DNA of 64,000 nucleotides from Manduca sexta. Lineage: Eukaryota; Arthropoda; Insecta; Lepidoptera; Sphingidae. Below the pieces are notes generated by a model, which saw only the letters and a list, made by a program, of their open reading frames with translations, ran no database searches and was not told the DNA's origin. Every line of letters begins with the position of its first letter. The first letter of the stretch is position 1. Positions 24,201 through 33,000 of the stretch are shown here, in pieces. The DNA lies in contig NC_051118.1 in NCBI RefSeq assembly GCF_014839805.1, positions 6,998,391 through 7,062,390 of the forward strand, in the 5' to 3' direction. Made by a program: the position numbers and the translations under genes.

Positions 24201-24244
24201 TTACCTTTTTGTGGTCCACCAATAAGTATTACAGCCTTCAACAT
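18182..24244 (-). CDS. GMPPA: GMPPA, mannose-1-phosphate guanylyltransferase regulatory subunit alpha (9 exons)
   Basis: Nine exons join into 1245 nt, 414 residues plus stop: 24244-24205, 23721-23523, 23130-22962, 22498-22287, 21890-21794, 21078-20917, 20426-20306, 19522-19379, 18282-18182. All eight introns are GT..AG and phases match at every join. The N-terminal nucleotidyltransferase domain shows [13 protein letters not shown] (residues 9-21), PKPLFPIAG (25-33), [13 protein letters not shown] (87-99), LNGDV (112-116) and HYVEKP (166-171). From about residue 280 the hexapeptide-type left-handed beta-helix follows, then the family C-terminus, with NSIVLPHK and SRSF blocks just before the stop. 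Family knowledge: GMPPA partners GMPPB in the cytosol and tunes GDP-mannose synthesis by feedback. The two-residue insert in the G-loop (GGPQKGTR versus GG-GTR) marks the alpha rather than the catalytic beta paralogue. Length fits the roughly 420-residue human protein. The start is the first in-frame ATG, at the family N-terminus. Confidence 0.96.
18565..18785 (-). repeat. LINE-D 3' end in GMPPA intron 8
   Basis: Plus-strand order: 'gtggggttcaatagaatgtcgattgacgag', here by its key block, 'ccggcctgttgg', 'gacacacttacgtgg', 'aacgccttgtgtacggtgg'. The 'ggcggatataaaatatatcctaccacc' block is the 5' side. Minus sense, same orientation as the gene. Confidence 0.75.
19043..19173 (-). repeat. decayed copy of GMPPA exon 8 end, donor and intron
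   Basis: 131 bp, about 89 percent identical by eye to 19272-19402. In the gene's sense it includes the last 24 coding bases of exon 8, an intact CTTG/GTAAGT donor and about 100 bases of intron. There is no acceptor or upstream exon part. A third, shorter copy of the intronic part lies at 19208-19271. Confidence 0.85.
19379..19522 (-). CDS. GMPPA: GMPPA exon 8
   Basis: 144 nt. Encodes [19 protein letters not shown] and SITILG, matching the alpha-specific loop rich in Pro and Asp. Donor CTTG/GTAAGT. The last 24 bases, the donor and adjoining intron are duplicated at 19043-19173. Confidence 0.94.
19545..19830 (+). repeat. dispersed repeat in GMPPA intron 7
   Basis: Starts 'actggctgacccgacagacgttgtcccgtc' (key block 'ctgacccgacagacgttgt') and ends near 'tatatgtatagat'. 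The wording is typical of insect non-LTR or Helitron-type termini. Class not resolved. Confidence 0.5.
19995..20245 (+). repeat. SINE-A in GMPPA intron 7
   Basis: Head 'aacggactgccgagacgaat', B-box-like 'ggttcaaatcc', body with a roughly 45-bp internal deletion, ATT tail. Antisense to the gene. Confidence 0.8.
20306..20426 (-). CDS. GMPPA: GMPPA exon 7
   Basis: 121 nt. Encodes [19 protein letters not shown] and [10 protein letters not shown], hexapeptide turns of the beta-helix. Acceptor CATCAG, donor TCG/GTAATT. Confidence 0.94.
20565..20670 (+). repeat. LINE-D fragment in GMPPA intron 6
   Basis: Blocks 'aggccggcgtaattgta', 'ggggtaatcatctctc', 'accatcaggtgcaatggagtc' and an A tail near 20665. 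Antisense to the gene. Confidence 0.65.
20754..20869 (-). pseudogene. decayed duplicate of GMPPA exon 6
   Basis: Aligns by eye with 20917-21027 of exon 6: shared blocks 'taagaacacgtc', 'gtcagtccgcgtcagt' and the region giving DPTAV. In the gene's sense the copy keeps residues such as RDxLTRTD, then hits a stop. It has an insertion of about 8 bases, lacks several bases, and has lost the donor (GTCCTG where exon 6 has GTGGTAAG). It cannot be spliced in as a working exon. Confidence 0.85.
20917..21078 (-). CDS. GMPPA: GMPPA exon 6
   Basis: 162 nt, phase 0 at both ends. Encodes [19 protein letters not shown] and the start of the beta-helix ([13 protein letters not shown]). A broken copy of most of this exon lies at 20754-20869. 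Confidence 0.94.
21117..21395 (-). repeat. SINE-C in GMPPA intron 5
   Basis: Blocks 'cacgccttttatatccgaag', 'gatgtgatagaggc', 'atatcggacacat', 'gatattgagcagaaaaat'. The head is diverged. Confidence 0.65.
21794..21890 (-). CDS. GMPPA: GMPPA exon 5
   Basis: 97 nt. Encodes the variable linker and the [11 protein letters not shown] block that aligns with the family's EQDV region. Acceptor TTCAG, donor CAG/GTATAG. Confidence 0.9.
21971..22253 (-). repeat. LINE-B 3' end in GMPPA intron 4
   Basis: Plus strand reads from the complement of the A tail ('tttttattgatttgaatgagacgagc') to 'agagacctaccaccag'. Same sense as the gene. Confidence 0.8.
22287..22498 (-). CDS. GMPPA: GMPPA exon 4
   Basis: 212 nt. 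Encodes [10 protein letters not shown]..., YGCMV, the VEKP motif and INCGVYV. Acceptor TTGCAG, donor ACAG/GTATTT. Confidence 0.94.
22962..23130 (-). CDS. GMPPA: GMPPA exon 3
   Basis: 169 nt. Encodes [14 protein letters not shown] and the LNGDV metal-binding strand (Asp115). The donor is CTT/GTAAGTT. A longer ORF reads on into the intron but loses family similarity at exactly this donor. Confidence 0.94.
23205..23318 (-). repeat. SINE-A with internal deletion, GMPPA intron 2
   Basis: 3' end ('atactgtcccactgctgggcac') joins directly to the head ('tcggcagtccgt', 'actagactatcgcc'). The middle of the element is deleted. Confidence 0.7.
23523..23721 (-). CDS. GMPPA: GMPPA exon 2
   Basis: 199 nt, phase 1 in and phase 2 out. 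It completes the G-loop (GTRFRPLS) and carries PKPLFPIAG and the QHHIEAC helix. The acceptor is TTTCAG, the donor AAG/GTATAT. Confidence 0.94.
24205..24244 (-). CDS. GMPPA: GMPPA exon 1
   Basis: 40 nt encoding residues 1-13 plus one base of Gly14. It begins [13 protein letters not shown] and ends AAAAAG before donor GTAA. Too short to be seen as an ORF. It was found by searching for the family N-terminus upstream of exon 2. Confidence 0.93.
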
Positions 24245-24660
24245 ATTGTTCACACTTATTATATTTGGTATAGATTACTTGAGGTAGTTGCAGTTTTTTT
24301 TATTTATTACTTAATTTAAAGAAAAACAATCCGCAAAGATAAACGAACGATTTTTAACACGTCAATGTCAACCAGAATGTCAACTATCTATTGTCAAAAA
24401 TGTCGAATGACAAATTATGAATCATTACAAAAAACTTATAAAGAATCATTTTAGTTTTGAAATATGTAATTTAAACTAAAATTATTACAAATTGGGATCT
24501 TGAACAAGTTTTATCAGCTAATTATTATAATTCTATTTAACGATCATTGAGTAAAACGCCATCTTGTAAACAATAATCTAATTATTAAGTTCTGGAACTG
24601 TAGTCTAATGGGTAAGAGAAAAATAATAGATGGCGTTGTACAATTTAATATGAGTGTTTG
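24245..24660 (-). promoter_or_regulatory. presumed GMPPA promoter region
   Basis: Lies directly upstream of the GMPPA start codon. It holds an inverted pair of CGCCATCT-type boxes (CGCCATCT near 24556, AGATGGCG near 24629). GCCAT boxes are typical of YY1/Pho-like sites in animal promoters. No TSS can be fixed from sequence alone. Confidence 0.3.
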
Positions 24661-25785
24661 AACTTAGAGAATTTTTTATTTTTTCTAAGGTTTTTCCACT
24701 GTTTCTTGATAAAACAAAATAGCAAACCATACTCCATAATAAATTATGTACGCTTTGACGTATATTCTACCGAGTACATTTACATCGATGTTATTATAAA
24801 GTGTGAATAAATAACGAGCAAATGTCTCAATTGCTTTTTAAAAAAATATTTTAGGAAATAAAGTAAAATCGACATTTCAACACTATTGAAGACTCAGTGA
24901 ATAGTTATAGAATACTTTATTTGTGTGTACCCGCCTCGTGAAACAACGTGTGCCTTTTTTAAAAAATACGCGTAAAACAAGCGGATGCAAATGCGCATTT
25001 GAATAATCCTTGTTTGTAATCTGAAATCGTGCAAAAATCGCGCCGGCACGTAAAATGTTCATGTTTCGCATTGAAAATAAAATTCATTTGTTCTTTTGTG
25101 TATTTACTCTCATTGTTTTTAGTCTATGATTTTAAAGTTTCTTTTGCCTGATTCCGTAATAAAGTTGTTAATTTTTGCGTGATTGAAGACTTGCAAATCC
25201 AGGACAAGAGTTAGTTTAGGTTACTTTGTGAAAATCACACTGGTAAGTACTTTGTTATGTTTTTTTTTCTGCATTGCCTACGTTTGTTAGCCTGACAAGG
25301 GTCGGCTTATACAAACACATCGGACTTTCGGGTGAGTATTTTAGACACTTGCATCTCTTTGAAATTAAGTGACCATGCTGAGGGCAACCCACTAATGGGA
25401 TACGAACTTCGGCTCAGGACAGTCACTGGGAGAGGATGGAGACAGCGTACAAACAATTATCTGTTAAAGATATTCGTTGGCATGCAGGCCAGTGCTATTA
25501 GTACGGTCGGGAGGACGAGGCACGTGTCTAGAGGGTCTATTTCGAAAAACGAAATCGGTAGAAATCGTAAAATCATTTTGTTATTACGAAGTGCTATGGA
25601 TGCGATGGCGGATTCGATCCGTTCATCGGAATATTTCATACCTGGAATTTGTAAGCACTTATAGTTATAATTTTTAAAACCATCTGCGAGTTTAAAGTTC
25701 CACTGCTTTCTCCTAAGAATAAATACGGGGAATTGATCCTACCACTAAGTTAAGCTACTGAACAGTGGGATCCGAAGTAATTTGG
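24661..25785. other. unassigned; one strong splice-donor-like site
   Basis: Around 25233 'acactg/gtaagtact' is a near-ideal donor on the plus strand, 1 kb upstream of GMPPA, so a divergent non-coding 5' exon is possible. The 110- and 66-codon ORFs at 25332-25677 overlap each other and were not recognised. Confidence 0.3.
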
Positions 25786-26100
25786 TAGTATGATTAAATC
25801 CGAAGTTCGTCGTTTCGGACCGACGTTTCGACGTTCGTTTTTCGAAGTAGACCCTCAGCTCTTCGGCGGCGAGGACGGAACTGCGTTCTTTTGCAGCGTT
25901 GGAGTTTCCAGAACTCGTTTTTTACGGCGAATAACCAGAGTGATATCGCTCTGTTTCAGTTTTAATTACGTCATTTGCTTTGAGGAGGGGGGGGGGGGTG
26001 TCCGTTTCTGATATAAGTATCAGAAGAAAAATTAAATTCAAAAAACCGCGATAAAATGAAAGAACTAGTTTTATTCTTTTAGCTCAATATAATAATAATT
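25786..26100. other. GC-richer block with FB fragment
   Basis: Contains 'ccgacgtttcgacg' and, near 26046, 'ccgcgataaaat' from the FB family. It includes a run of 11 G just after 25985. The 73-codon ORF looks incidental. Confidence 0.35.
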
Positions 26101-27483
26101 AATAAAAGGCCAGATGTAGAAAGCTGTTTTGGACACGGCGCATATTGAGGGGAGATTCCTCACTTTGAATCCTGTATGTATCTTTGTTGTATGACAATTT
26201 TTCCCAATGACCGCTCTATATACTCTTAAAACTTTGTAATCAACGCATATTTCAATGTTGAAACTTGAAAGACAAAAGGCTATGTCAATTTAATCTTAAC
26301 TGGATTTAGTTATATAAAACCCATGCCTTATAATAGCATGTAAATTCACATATCATATATTAAATACAGTAACCAACAAAGAGATTTAAAAAGATCCGAG
26401 CGAATACCCACGTTGATGCTAAGGATTACGAGACATACAAAATATAATTTTGTAAGGCCCGGAGTATCTTGAATATTGTTTAGGCAAGCGTGAAGTAATA
26501 CCTGGTAAAGGACGATGAAAACAGCAAATTTTCCTGAATAATTATTATAAAAATAAAGAGGGTGGGGGACTGGGACGTATTCAGACGATTTTCTATAGCC
26601 CATGCATGGGTACAGATTAAAAATAGACGTAGTTGCTACCTCAGTGTTAAACAACATTAATAGTACTCATTTCATTACGGCCAGGAGGTACTATTGCGTC
26701 TAGGGGAGCACAATGATAAATAGGGATTTTCTACTCTTTATACCTATGGCTCTCAAAGCTGTCTTTTAATTGGAATGCCGACAGACTACATGGTAACATG
26801 ACTTCTTTATTTGGCTTGTAATATATTAGAGGACAAGCATTTCAGAAATAAACGTGTGGCCTCCTTTTTCACGACTTTGATATTAATTTTGTGTTTACAT
26901 GGACAACACTACCATTAGCTTCGAGTATGGTTTGGTACTTTATTAGAGACTACGTGTTGCTCGTGGCATCAACTACGTGAAAAATATTTCCCGCTACAAA
27001 AAATACGATGTCCTTAAAAACTACGATGACAGCGCCATCTATTCAAAAAATGGACTAAAAACTCTATTATTTCTCATGGGAGCGAATTACCAGGTTAAAA
27101 GGTAGCCTATGTTAACACAAAGCTACCTTAATAATAAGTGCATCCAGGACATGGTGTCGTGTACCAAATACATCCAAAATCATTCAGTTGATTTGCCTTT
27201 ATTTCTTAAAAAAATGGAATATTTAACAAACTCGCATTTATAGGTTTAGTGAAATAACATTTTGTAAAAAGGAATGGCACCTAATATTAAATCTATTAAA
27301 TAAGTTTTCAAGTACGCCCCTGCGCGCCGACTAAATACGCAAAAAATATCAGGGCGGAGAAAATTTGTAACATCCACCCAGAATCGCGGGGATGAGTGGA
27401 AGATAAACAAAAATAAAACGATTTATATTTTTTATTTATTTAACATTTGTGTCAATGCGAAATCGATTCTATTTATTATTCTA
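26101..27483. other. mostly unassigned; MITE fragment
   Basis: 26690-26800 resembles the interior of the element at 15555-16022 ('tatacctatggctctcaaagctgt'). The rest holds no recognised gene. Confidence 0.4.
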
Positions 27484-27660
27484 GACTAGGTTTTGCTCGC
27501 GGCTTCGTCTACATGAGATTATTCCGTGATAAAAGGCTATTTCCTTCCCTAAGGTCTTAAACTATCTCCATACCATTCATTCAAATCCGTTCAGTAGATT
27601 TTGAGTTTATCGCGTACAGACGGACAAAAAGACGCGGCGGGAGATTTTGTTTTATAATAA
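27484..27660 (-). repeat. Helitron-like 3' end
   Basis: Plus strand starts 'ctaggttttgctcgcggcttcgtc' and runs to 'gattttgttttataataagta'. Minus sense ends near CTAG at its left edge. Same class as 27895-28090 but older. Confidence 0.5.
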
Positions 27661-27894
27661 GTAATTATAGTCTGACAATTTAATTAAGGAATGATTGTAC
27701 AAACAGTAAAAAAAGTTAACAAAATATACCGAGTTGTTATTATCTAGTTTTTGTGTAAGGTTCCGTTTTTGTAAGGTTGTCTTATGAGTATAATAATTAT
27801 AATGAATCTTTATATTAGTGAAGTATTTTTGAAGTAGTACCTAGCTATGGAGATTTGCGTGCTTAACCTAAAAACATCATGGTTATATATAACA

Positions 27895-29141
27895 CTAGCT
27901 TTTGCCCGCGGCTCCGCCCGCGTTATAAAGTTTTTCAGGCTAAAGTTTTCCGTTATAAAAGTAGTAGTTTCCCGGGAGCCTCTCAAACTGTCTCCATACC
28001 AAATTTCATCTTAATACGTTGGGTAGTTTTTGAGTTTAACACGTTCAGGCAGACAAATGCAGCGGGGGACTTTGTTTTATAATATATTTTTTAGAACTTT
28101 TTAAGAGGAATAATCCCGTCATACATCATTGTTGCATAACTTTAATCGTTTACGCAGCGCACGCAACGGAAGCTCTCAAAACTAATAATTTTTCCCCGTT
28201 TTTGCAACATGTTTCATTACTGCTCCGCTCCGATTGGTCATAGCGTGATGATATATAGCCTATAGCACTCCAGGAACAAAGGGCTATCCAACACAAAAAG
28301 ATTTTTTCAGTTCAAACACGGTAGTTCCTGAGATTAGCCATTACTGCTCCGCTCCTATTAGTCATAGCGTGATGATATATAGCCTATAGCACTCCAGGAA
28401 CAAAGTGCTATCCAACACAAAAATATTTTTTTCAGTTCGATCTGATAGTTCCTGAGATTAGCCATTACTGCTCCGCTCCTATTGGTTATAGCGTGATGAT
28501 ATATACCCCATAGTACTCCACGAACAAAGAACTATCCAACACAAAAATATTTTTTCAGTTTGAACCGGTAGTTCCTGAGATTAGCCATTACTGCTCCGCT
28601 CCTATTGGTCATAGCGTGATGATATATAGCCTATAGCACGACACTAATAAAGAGCTATCCAACACAAAAATATTTTTTCAGTTCGAACCGGTAGTTCCTG
28701 AGATTAGTCATTACTGCTCCGCTCCGATTGGTCATAGCGTGATGATATATAGCCTATAGCACTACACTAATAAAGGGCTATCCAACACAAAAAGATTTTT
28801 TCAGTTCGAACCGGTAGTTCCTGAGATTAGTCATTACTGCTCCGCTCCTATTGGTCATAGCGTGATGATATATAGCCTATAGTACTCCACGAACAAAGGG
28901 CTATCCAACACAAAAATAATTTTTCAGTTTGGACCGGTAGTTCCTGAGATTAGCCATTACTGCCCCGCTCCTATTGGGTATAGCGTGATGATATATAGCC
29001 TATAGCACTCCACGAACAAAGGGCTATCCAACGCAAAAAGAATTTTTCAATTTGGACTGGTAGTTCCTGAGATTAGCGCGTTCAAACAAACAAACAAACA
29101 AACAAACAAACAAACTCTTCAGCTTTATATAATAGTATAGA
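27895..29141 (-). mobile_element. Helitron-like element with tandem array, left copy
   Basis: In minus sense the 5' end is TCTATACTATTATATAAAGC (from 29141), the Helitron-style TC start, then a CAAA/TTTG microsatellite (29082-29114). An array of about seven units of 121-125 bp follows. The 3' end is CTAG followed by T (27895-27898). A stem CGCGG/CCGCG with a 6-base loop lies 8 bases before CTAG. No Rep/helicase coding, so non-autonomous. Helitron assignment rests on these termini and on recall of lepidopteran Helitrons. Confidence 0.7.
28213..29080 (-). repeat. tandem array, about 122-bp unit, left
   Basis: About seven units, each with 'attactgctccgctcc', 'catagcgtgatgatatatagcc', 'gctatccaacacaaaaa' and 'gtagttcctgagatta'. 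Units differ by scattered substitutions. Confidence 0.9.
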
Positions 29142-29278
29142 TTACAATATTTTGCTCTGAGCTGCGAAGACGTAAATTGTATTCAAAGGACAAAGAAACG
29201 GAATAAAAATTAAAATAGCAGTTTCAGAGATTAGCGTTTTCACAGAAAAACAAAGTTTAAACACTTTTGATATATTAT

Positions 29279-29428
29279 ATACTAGCTTCTGCTCGCGGCT
29301 TCGCCCGCGTGAAGGAGTTTTCCGGGATAATTTATTTCCGACTTACTTGATATGTATCATTATAGGTATATTATGACTAAATTACACAAAATCATTACAA
29401 ATTGTAGCCTATGTGTTATTCTGATGTA
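29279..29428 (-). repeat. older Helitron-like 3' end, interrupted
   Basis: Plus strand 'actagcttctgctcgcggcttcgcccgcg' (key block 'gctcgcggcttcgcccgcg') is a CTAG-ended 3' terminus in minus sense. The element runs rightward until it is broken at 29429 by the next Helitron, which entered between A and T. Confidence 0.55.
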
Positions 29429-29454
29429 TCTATACTATTATATAAAGCTGAAGA

Positions 29455-29520
29455 GTTTGTTTGTTTGTTTGTTTGTTTGTTTGTTTGTTTGTTTGTTTGT
29501 TTGTTTGTTTGTTTGTTTGA
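29455..29520 (+). repeat. (TTTG)n microsatellite
   Basis: About 16 units. It produces the low-complexity LFVCLFVC reading frames, which are not genes. Confidence 0.95.
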
Positions 29521-30057
29521 ACGCGCTAATCTCAGGAACTACCGGTCCAAACTGAAAAATTCTTTTGCGTTGGATAGCCCTTTGTTCGTGGAGTGCTATA
29601 GGCTATATATCATCACGCTATACCCAATAGGAGCGGGGCAGTAATGGCTAATCTCAGGAACTACCTGTCCAAACTGAAAAATTCTTTTTGCGTTGGATAG
29701 CCCTTTATTCGTGGAGTGCTATAGGCTATATATCATCACGCTATACCCAATAGGAGCGGGGCAGTAATGGCTAATCTCAGGAACTACCGGTCCAAACTGA
29801 AAAATTCTTTTTGCGTTGGATAGCCCTTTGTTCGTGGAGAGCTATAGGCTATATATCATCACGCTATATTCAATAGGAGCGGAGCAGTAATGGCTAATCT
29901 CAGGAACTACTGATTCGAACTGAAAAAATATTTTTGTGTTGAATAGTTCTTTGTTTGTGGAGTGCTCAAAGTTATATATCATCACGCTATGACCAATAGG
30001 AGCGGAGCAATAATGGCTAATCTCAGGAACTACCGGTTTGAACTGAAAAAATCTTTT
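29521..30057 (+). repeat. tandem array, about 122-bp unit, right
   Basis: Five 'ctaatctcaggaacta' starts at about 29527, 29649, 29770, 29892 and 30014, in the orientation opposite to the left array. Confidence 0.9.
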
Positions 30058-30557
30058 NNNNNNNNNNNNNNNNNNNNNNNNNNNNNNNNNNNNNNNNNNN
30101 NNNNNNNNNNNNNNNNNNNNNNNNNNNNNNNNNNNNNNNNNNNNNNNNNNNNNNNNNNNNNNNNNNNNNNNNNNNNNNNNNNNNNNNNNNNNNNNNNNNN
30201 NNNNNNNNNNNNNNNNNNNNNNNNNNNNNNNNNNNNNNNNNNNNNNNNNNNNNNNNNNNNNNNNNNNNNNNNNNNNNNNNNNNNNNNNNNNNNNNNNNNN
30301 NNNNNNNNNNNNNNNNNNNNNNNNNNNNNNNNNNNNNNNNNNNNNNNNNNNNNNNNNNNNNNNNNNNNNNNNNNNNNNNNNNNNNNNNNNNNNNNNNNNN
30401 NNNNNNNNNNNNNNNNNNNNNNNNNNNNNNNNNNNNNNNNNNNNNNNNNNNNNNNNNNNNNNNNNNNNNNNNNNNNNNNNNNNNNNNNNNNNNNNNNNNN
30501 NNNNNNNNNNNNNNNNNNNNNNNNNNNNNNNNNNNNNNNNNNNNNNNNNNNNNNNNN
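30058..30557. other. assembly gap (500 N)
   Basis: Exactly 500 N, probably a placeholder length. It interrupts the tandem array, which may be the reason assembly failed. Confidence 0.98.
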
Positions 30558-30907
30558 ATATAAAATCTAATTATAATTGAATAATTTGCAGATCACTTTT
30601 ATTTTATTATATTTGGGTGGCTCACAGTTATCATTAACAAAACAAATATAGGACGGAATGAATACAATAGATAAGCCAATTACGAGCCACCGCAGATAGA
30701 TTTTAAAATTACTTTATCTTCTTGAAATCTTAAAATATGTTAACAAACGTTTACTAACTTACTTTATTAGAACCTATGAGTTGTGTCGGGTTCGCTTTCG
30801 GAAAATTTCATACTTCGGGACTGGTGTCCACTCCCGAACATGTTTAACCAGCGTTTATCTGCTCTGTAGTATTATTATTATCCATCGATATATATGTATA
30901 TATAATA
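30558..30907. other. unassigned AT-rich region
   Basis: No gene or repeat family recognised. Confidence 0.4.
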
Positions 30908-30966
30908 ATATGAGCCCTGTATTATATACTGTCCCACTATTGGGCACGGGCCTCCTCTACTACTAA
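30908..30966 (-). repeat. SINE-A 3' end, truncated at maT border
   Basis: Blocks 'gccctgtattatatactgtcc' (by its parts) and 'gggcacgggcctcctctactact' stop where the maT element begins. Confidence 0.75.
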
Positions 30967-30968
30967 TA

Positions 30969-32275
30969 TACCTAGTCTTGCCATAAATATTGTAATAAAG
31001 AAAAAAGAAAATTGTTAACTGCAAATAACATTTATTACTTTTACAGTGTGTCAGTTTAATACATAAATATAAAACAATTAAAAATATAAAAAGCTTATTC
31101 GAAGTGGTCTCCATTGGCTGCAATACAGTCCTTTAAACGATGAGGCCAGTTATCAATAGAAGCACGCACTCTTTCCATGGGAAAATTCTTCACTGCCAAT
31201 CGTATAGATTGTTTTAGGGACTCAAATTATCATGGCGTTTAGAGCAAGCTGTACTCTCTAAAACTGACCACAAATCATAATCCAGCGGATTAAGATCGGG
31301 ACTAGACGACGGCCAGTCTTCAGCTCTGATGAAGTCCGAAACGTTCGATTCCAACCAAGACTGCGTGGACCGAGCTTTATGACCCGGCGCCGAGTCTTGC
31401 TGGAAGGACCATACTTGGTTATTGAACATGGTGATGTTAAGGGGCTTAACTACCTTCTCAAGAATGGTATCTTGATACACTTGTGCCGATGTTTTGATAC
31501 CTTTTTCACAAAAATATGGCTCAGTCACTCCTTCATAGCTAACACCCCACCAAACCATCACTGAAGTCGGATAATGTCCACGTTGCACTCTGTCGACTAA
31601 TTGGGAAGCTTCCTTAGAGCTTTGAGCATAAATACGGTCATTTTGTTTGTTAAAATGTTGCTCAATTGTAAAAATTTTCTCATCCGTAAACAAAATTTTT
31701 CTGTGACCTCCCTTTGCGTACCGCTTCAGTAGTTGTTTCGATTTTACCACCCTATTCTTCTTTAAATTATCAGTTAAGAAATGGCCAGTGCGTCTCTTAT
31801 AGGCTGCAAGTCCTAAGTCATCTTTTAAAATACGCGACATGGTTCTAGGTGCTATCTTCATTTCCCGAGATAAAATCTTTTGCTTTCGGACAGGATTTCT
31901 TCGAATTCTTTCCTTACTGCTTTGACCACCTTTTTCGTACGAACACTACGTGGACGGCCAGATCTTTTCTGTCACAAACAGAGGAGGTCTCATTGTACCT
32001 ATTAATAGCCCGGTACACAAACATTTTACTAATACCAAGTGTATGGAGAGTTTTAAAATTGCATTTGGCTCCATACCTACTTTGTGTAATGCTATCACAG
32101 CGATTCGGTTCTCTTTATCACCCCACACCATTTTAATATCGCAAAATATTTTACAATGTATTGGCGCCAAAATGAGAAAACACAATGAACAATCGTATAA
32201 AAATGACAGATTCGAAATTCAAATGTAATATTTTTTTATAATTAAGTGTAACAGTATTTATGGCCAGACTAAGTA
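30969..32275 (-). mobile_element. maT (DD37D mariner-like) transposon
   Basis: About 1307 bp with inverted ends: left 'tacctagtcttgccataaat' against right (complement) 'tacttagtctggccataaat'. TA dinucleotides lie at 30967-30968 and 32276-32277, the usual target duplication of this superfamily. Size fits maT elements. The flanks do not rejoin into one known repeat: SINE-A lies on the left and the tgtactacgtac family on the right. Confidence 0.85.
31095..32131 (-). pseudogene. maT transposase, broken
   Basis: Cut-and-paste transposase of the Tc1/mariner superfamily. The start MVWGDKENRIAVIALHKVG is at 32131. The N-terminal helix-turn-helix part is disrupted by frame changes between about 31870 and 32080. 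A clean 215-codon stretch (31861-31214) holds the catalytic core: FTDEKIF (first Asp), QQDSAPGH (second Asp) and SPDLNPLDYDLW (third Asp). 37 residues separate the last two, giving the DD37D signature of maT. Another frame break near 31215-31225 precedes the C-terminus, which ends at 31095. Not expected to make an active enzyme. Confidence 0.9.
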
Positions 32276-32425
32276 TATGTACTACGTACTAGATTTGGTG
32301 TTCCGAACAGTCACTGTGTTCAACTGAATTGAACTGCGATCCATTCAAACTGACTTTAGTATGGTCAATATCGACGGCTTGTGGTTGCGTACGGAGTGGC
32401 GCTCATGATATAACAACTCGAGTCT
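32276..32425 (+). repeat. dispersed repeat, tgtactacgtac family, copy 2
   Basis: Matches 10341-10500. It starts directly at the right end of the maT element. Confidence 0.65.
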
Positions 32426-32814
32426 AAGTGCAAACCTGGTTTTGGGTAAAAATAATAGTCAAATAAGTAAAATTATTTGTTGTTCAAGTGAATAAATAGG
32501 TTATAACAGTGACGTTTTCGTTGCCATTTTAGTTCAGATTTTGAAGAAATAGTTTATATGGACGTTCGTGTCTGTAGAATATACGTCAATGTTATCATTT
32601 ATTTACATCACATGTCTTGTACAATCCTAGACATGCGCAAGTTATTTGCACTAATTCAATTTCCACTTCCTCCGACCAATTTAGTATCGAGTCCACTCTA
32701 ATGTATATTCTCGTGCAATAATCGGATGAGACTGTATGCCAGTTGTAGATGGGGTGGAAATGTAACGTTTTCGATTTTATTAATTACTCTGTTGCTATAT
32801 AATGCTTCTTTTTA
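32426..32814. other. unassigned region
   Basis: No gene or repeat family recognised. Confidence 0.4.
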
Positions 32815-33000
32815 ACCGACTGCAAAAAATGAGGAGATCAATTCCACGTATTTTTTATATTTGTTAAATTAGAACTCAGTCATTTATATTTAGATTCCGT
32901 TTTTATTTGAAACAATATACTTCCAGATTGGTATGAAAGATTTTTTTCAAAATTAGTTCGGGAGTTTGGGTTTTAAACTGAAATTAGTTGAATATTGTCC
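32815..33000 (+). repeat. dispersed repeat, copy 2
   Basis: Begins 'ttaaccgactgcaaaaaatgagg' (key block 'ttaaccgactgcaaaaaa') and ends 'gggttttaaactgaaatta'. Partner of 9890-10090. Confidence 0.5.

Larger units (their letters stand above)
29429..30057 (+). mobile_element. Helitron-like element with tandem array, right copy, cut by gap
   Basis: 5' end TCTATACTATTATATAAAGC at 29429, preceded by A, then about 16 TTTG units (29455-29520), then five array units up to the N run. This is the inverse of the left copy. The 3' end is lost in or beyond the gap. Confidence 0.7.

Noticed and set aside
25332..25664. 110-codon ORF upstream of GMPPA, with overlapping ORFs in two other frames
   Set aside because: Three overlapping frames are open at once and none is recognisable. 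Base composition explains this.
29352..29644. ORFs with LFVCLFVC repeats
   Set aside because: Translation of the TTTG microsatellite and the Helitron array, not a protein gene.
28213..30057. Regular repeats that might suggest a CRISPR array
   Set aside because: Units are about 122 bp with no short repeat plus unique spacer pattern, in a eukaryotic genome, and lie inside Helitron-like elements.
29962..30570. A 202-codon ORF
   Set aside because: Most of it is read through the 500-N gap and the rest is Helitron tandem repeat.
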